Of a DNA stretch of 64,000 bases, positions 62,994-64,000 are shown piece after piece. The translations under genes and the position numbers were made by a program. Source of the DNA: Chromatiaceae bacterium (GTDB taxonomy: Bacteria; Pseudomonadota; Gammaproteobacteria; Chromatiales; Chromatiaceae); NCBI GenBank assembly GCA_024235415.1, contig JACKML010000001.1, positions 1 to 64,000 on the forward strand, written 5' to 3'. A model generated the notes under the pieces. That model saw nothing but the letters and a program-made list of their open reading frames with translations. It did no database searches and had not been told where the DNA came from. Numbering within the stretch: position 1 is the first letter of the stretch; every line of letters begins with the position of its first letter.

Positions 62994-63036
62994 CGCCCTC
63001 GTCACTACCCCGCTTCGCTTGCCAGTGACGAGGGCG
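62994..63036. repeat. 13-bp perfect inverted repeat, candidate transfer or regulatory structure
   Basis: CGCCCTCGTCACT and AGTGACGAGGGCG enclose a 17-base loop in the 800-base non-coding stretch 62555-63350 upstream of the integrase. A second, shorter dyad (CGCGAG / CTCGCG) lies near 63175-63200. No T-run. The area could hold an attachment site, origin of transfer or promoters; nothing else is recognised. Confidence 0.4.
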
Positions 63037-63350
63037 CCTTCGGTTCAGGCACGCCGTGTGCCAGGCATCCGCCTGTCACGCGGCCTGCTACTAATCGGCT
63101 GGTGCAATCCTTCGGAGCATTTCTACCTGCCCACTGGGGCCCACAGGCGCCGCTGAGTGCGGCCCCGCCCTTGGCACGCGAGTTAGAGGCTCGCGTTGCC
63201 GTGGCGGGCAAGGCATGTGGACTCAGTGGACAGCTATAAACAGGTATAGCGAGATCGTATGTTCGGCTGTATCCGGGTACGAAGCGGCTACTACGAACAG
63301 GTACCGGTACTTAAGCGGCAACCATCCCGGTTCCACGTGTTCACGCCAGT

Positions 63351-63581
63351 TCATGAACAACACCCACCCTCGCGACCTTCCGCACGTGCCTGCTGGATCG
63401 GTGGACACGGTACCGTGCCAAAAGAGCAGAAAACGCAACAGTCACCCGGTTTTGGCCGGAGCAGCACCCCACAGCCCTCGCACTCGTAGTAAAACTGACA
63501 GCGGTCGACAGGCATGGTCTCGACAACCTGGTGCCCGCACTCGGGACAGGTCAGCTCTGATTCAAGCTCAATGTTATCCAT
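63351..63581 (-). CDS. Cys-rich GDCCVFCSFGTVPCPP protein
   Basis: A 76-residue protein with an N-terminal zinc-ribbon-like half (LTCPECGHQVVET ... FYYECEGCGVLLR) and the distinctive GDCCVFCSFGTVPCPPIQ motif, ending in GGCCS. I have seen this motif in small proteins near heavy-metal transport genes; its task is unknown. Twelve cysteines suggest metal binding. Start at 63581. It is expressed from the MerR-type promoter described next and divergent from the merR gene. Confidence 0.75.
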   Translation of the reverse strand: MDNIELESELTCPECGHQVVETMPVDRCQFYYECEGCGVLLRPKPGDCCVFCSFGTVPCPPIQQARAEGREGGCCS

Positions 63582-63609
63582 AGGTATCCCCGGCAACGAT
63601 TTTCCACTA

Positions 63610-63640
63610 GCATAAAACCTGTAGTTACTACGGGTTCAAG
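63610..63640 (-). promoter_or_regulatory. MerR-type promoter/operator
   Basis: Read leftwards: -35 TTGAAC, a 19-base spacer with the dyad CCGTAGTAACTACAGG, and -10 TATGCT. The long spacer filled by an interrupted palindrome is the signature of MerR-family promoters, which are activated by DNA untwisting. It drives the Cys-rich gene and lies 10 bases from the MerR start, so it can regulate both. Confidence 0.75.
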
Positions 63641-63650
63641 AGGTTCGGCG

Positions 63651-64000
63651 TGGCGATTTCAGGTAAGCGGGGTTATTCGGTGGGCGAGCTGGCCTCGGCC
63701 AGCGGATGCAAGGTCGAGACCGTGCGTTACTACGAGAAGATCGGACTGATGCCCGAGCCGCCGCGCACGGAAGGCGGCCACCGATTCTACTCCCAGAATC
63801 TGCTCAAGCGCCTGACCTTCATCCGGCGCAGTAGGGAACTCGGTTTTCCGATTGAGCAAATACGGGAGCTCTTGCGCTTCGTCGACGAGCCCGGGCATAC
63901 CTGCAGTGAGGTCAAGGGGATGGCTATGCTGCATACGCGTGCCGTGCAGGAGAAGATCGATGACCTAAAGCGGCTGCAAAAGGCGCTAAATGACATGGCT
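63651..64000 (+). CDS. MerR-family metal-responsive regulator, partial
   Basis: At least 116 residues, cut by the window end. A GTG start (VAISGKRGYSVGELASASGC) follows an AGAGG site. The HTH reads YSVGELASASGCKVETVRYY, with EKIGLMPEPPRTEGGHRFYS and a dimerisation helix (AVQEKIDDLKRLQKALNDMA). Cys in HTCSEVKG is one ligand position of mercury, cadmium, lead or zinc sensors; the C-terminal cysteines are outside the window, so the metal is unknown. Confidence 0.88.

Noticed and set aside
62679..63005. 108-residue frame right of the integrase
   Set aside because: Arg/Ala/Thr-rich shadow composition, contains one arm of the 13-bp dyad, no recognisable motif.
1..64000. CRISPR array
   Set aside because: No regularly spaced direct repeats or cas genes were seen in the window.

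Overview
The window looks like a gammaproteobacterial chromosome carrying a large integrative and conjugative element (ICE). The left 17 kb is ordinary chromosome. It holds a DsrC-family protein, a cytochrome P450 next to a Crp/Fnr regulator, a YfhL-type ferredoxin, Rnk, a CHASE histidine kinase with an NtrC-type regulator, and a Na/Pi-type transporter. The DsrC-like protein hints at a sulfur-oxidising lineage, but I cannot name a species.

Layout. 1-3.8 kb: PAS protein, P450, Crp/Fnr regulator, ferredoxin. 3.9-7 kb: an asparagine-synthetase-like protein without the N-terminal cysteine, and a frameshifted UspE-like gene. 7.3-16.8 kb: rnk, small genes, a DsrC-like gene, the two-component pair, and the Na/Pi-type transporter. 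16.8-18.3 kb: debris, with an IS200-like remnant, a tRNA-Cys-like fragment, a DUF429 fragment and a yhaN stub; this is the probable left border of the element.

18.3-34.6 kb is a defence-like cargo island, almost all read leftwards. Its genes are a broken yhaO, a DUF6527 protein, an E2/E1 (ThiF) fusion, a ubiquitin-like protein, a giant ImmA/IrrE-UvrD-nuclease fusion, an XRE-like protein and a sigma-like factor, followed by a complete type I restriction-modification operon. A rightward XRE gene with a large protein of unknown function and a small membrane protein closes the island.

34.6-62.6 kb is the type IV secretion (conjugation) operon of the ICE family typified by the Pseudomonas PFL_46xx-47xx genes. 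It is read leftwards from an integrase and PilL to a TraG-like protein. It is interrupted by a 266-bp MITE-like element (45.5 kb) and by a second cargo site at 47.3-55.2 kb. The second site carries an IS5-family insertion, a second and different ubiquitin-like cassette (triple Ubl-E2 fusion, JAMM peptidase, E1, plus two unknown proteins) and an HTH-ImmA/IrrE plus PIN pair. The window ends with a MerR regulator, a Cys-rich protein and a classical MerR-type 19-bp-spacer promoter, so the element or a metal-resistance module probably continues to the right. No relaxase gene is visible.

The most interesting point is that one mobile element carries two unrelated bacterial ubiquitination-like cassettes. 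One of them sits in an unbroken gene run with a sigma-like factor and a protease-helicase-nuclease fusion.
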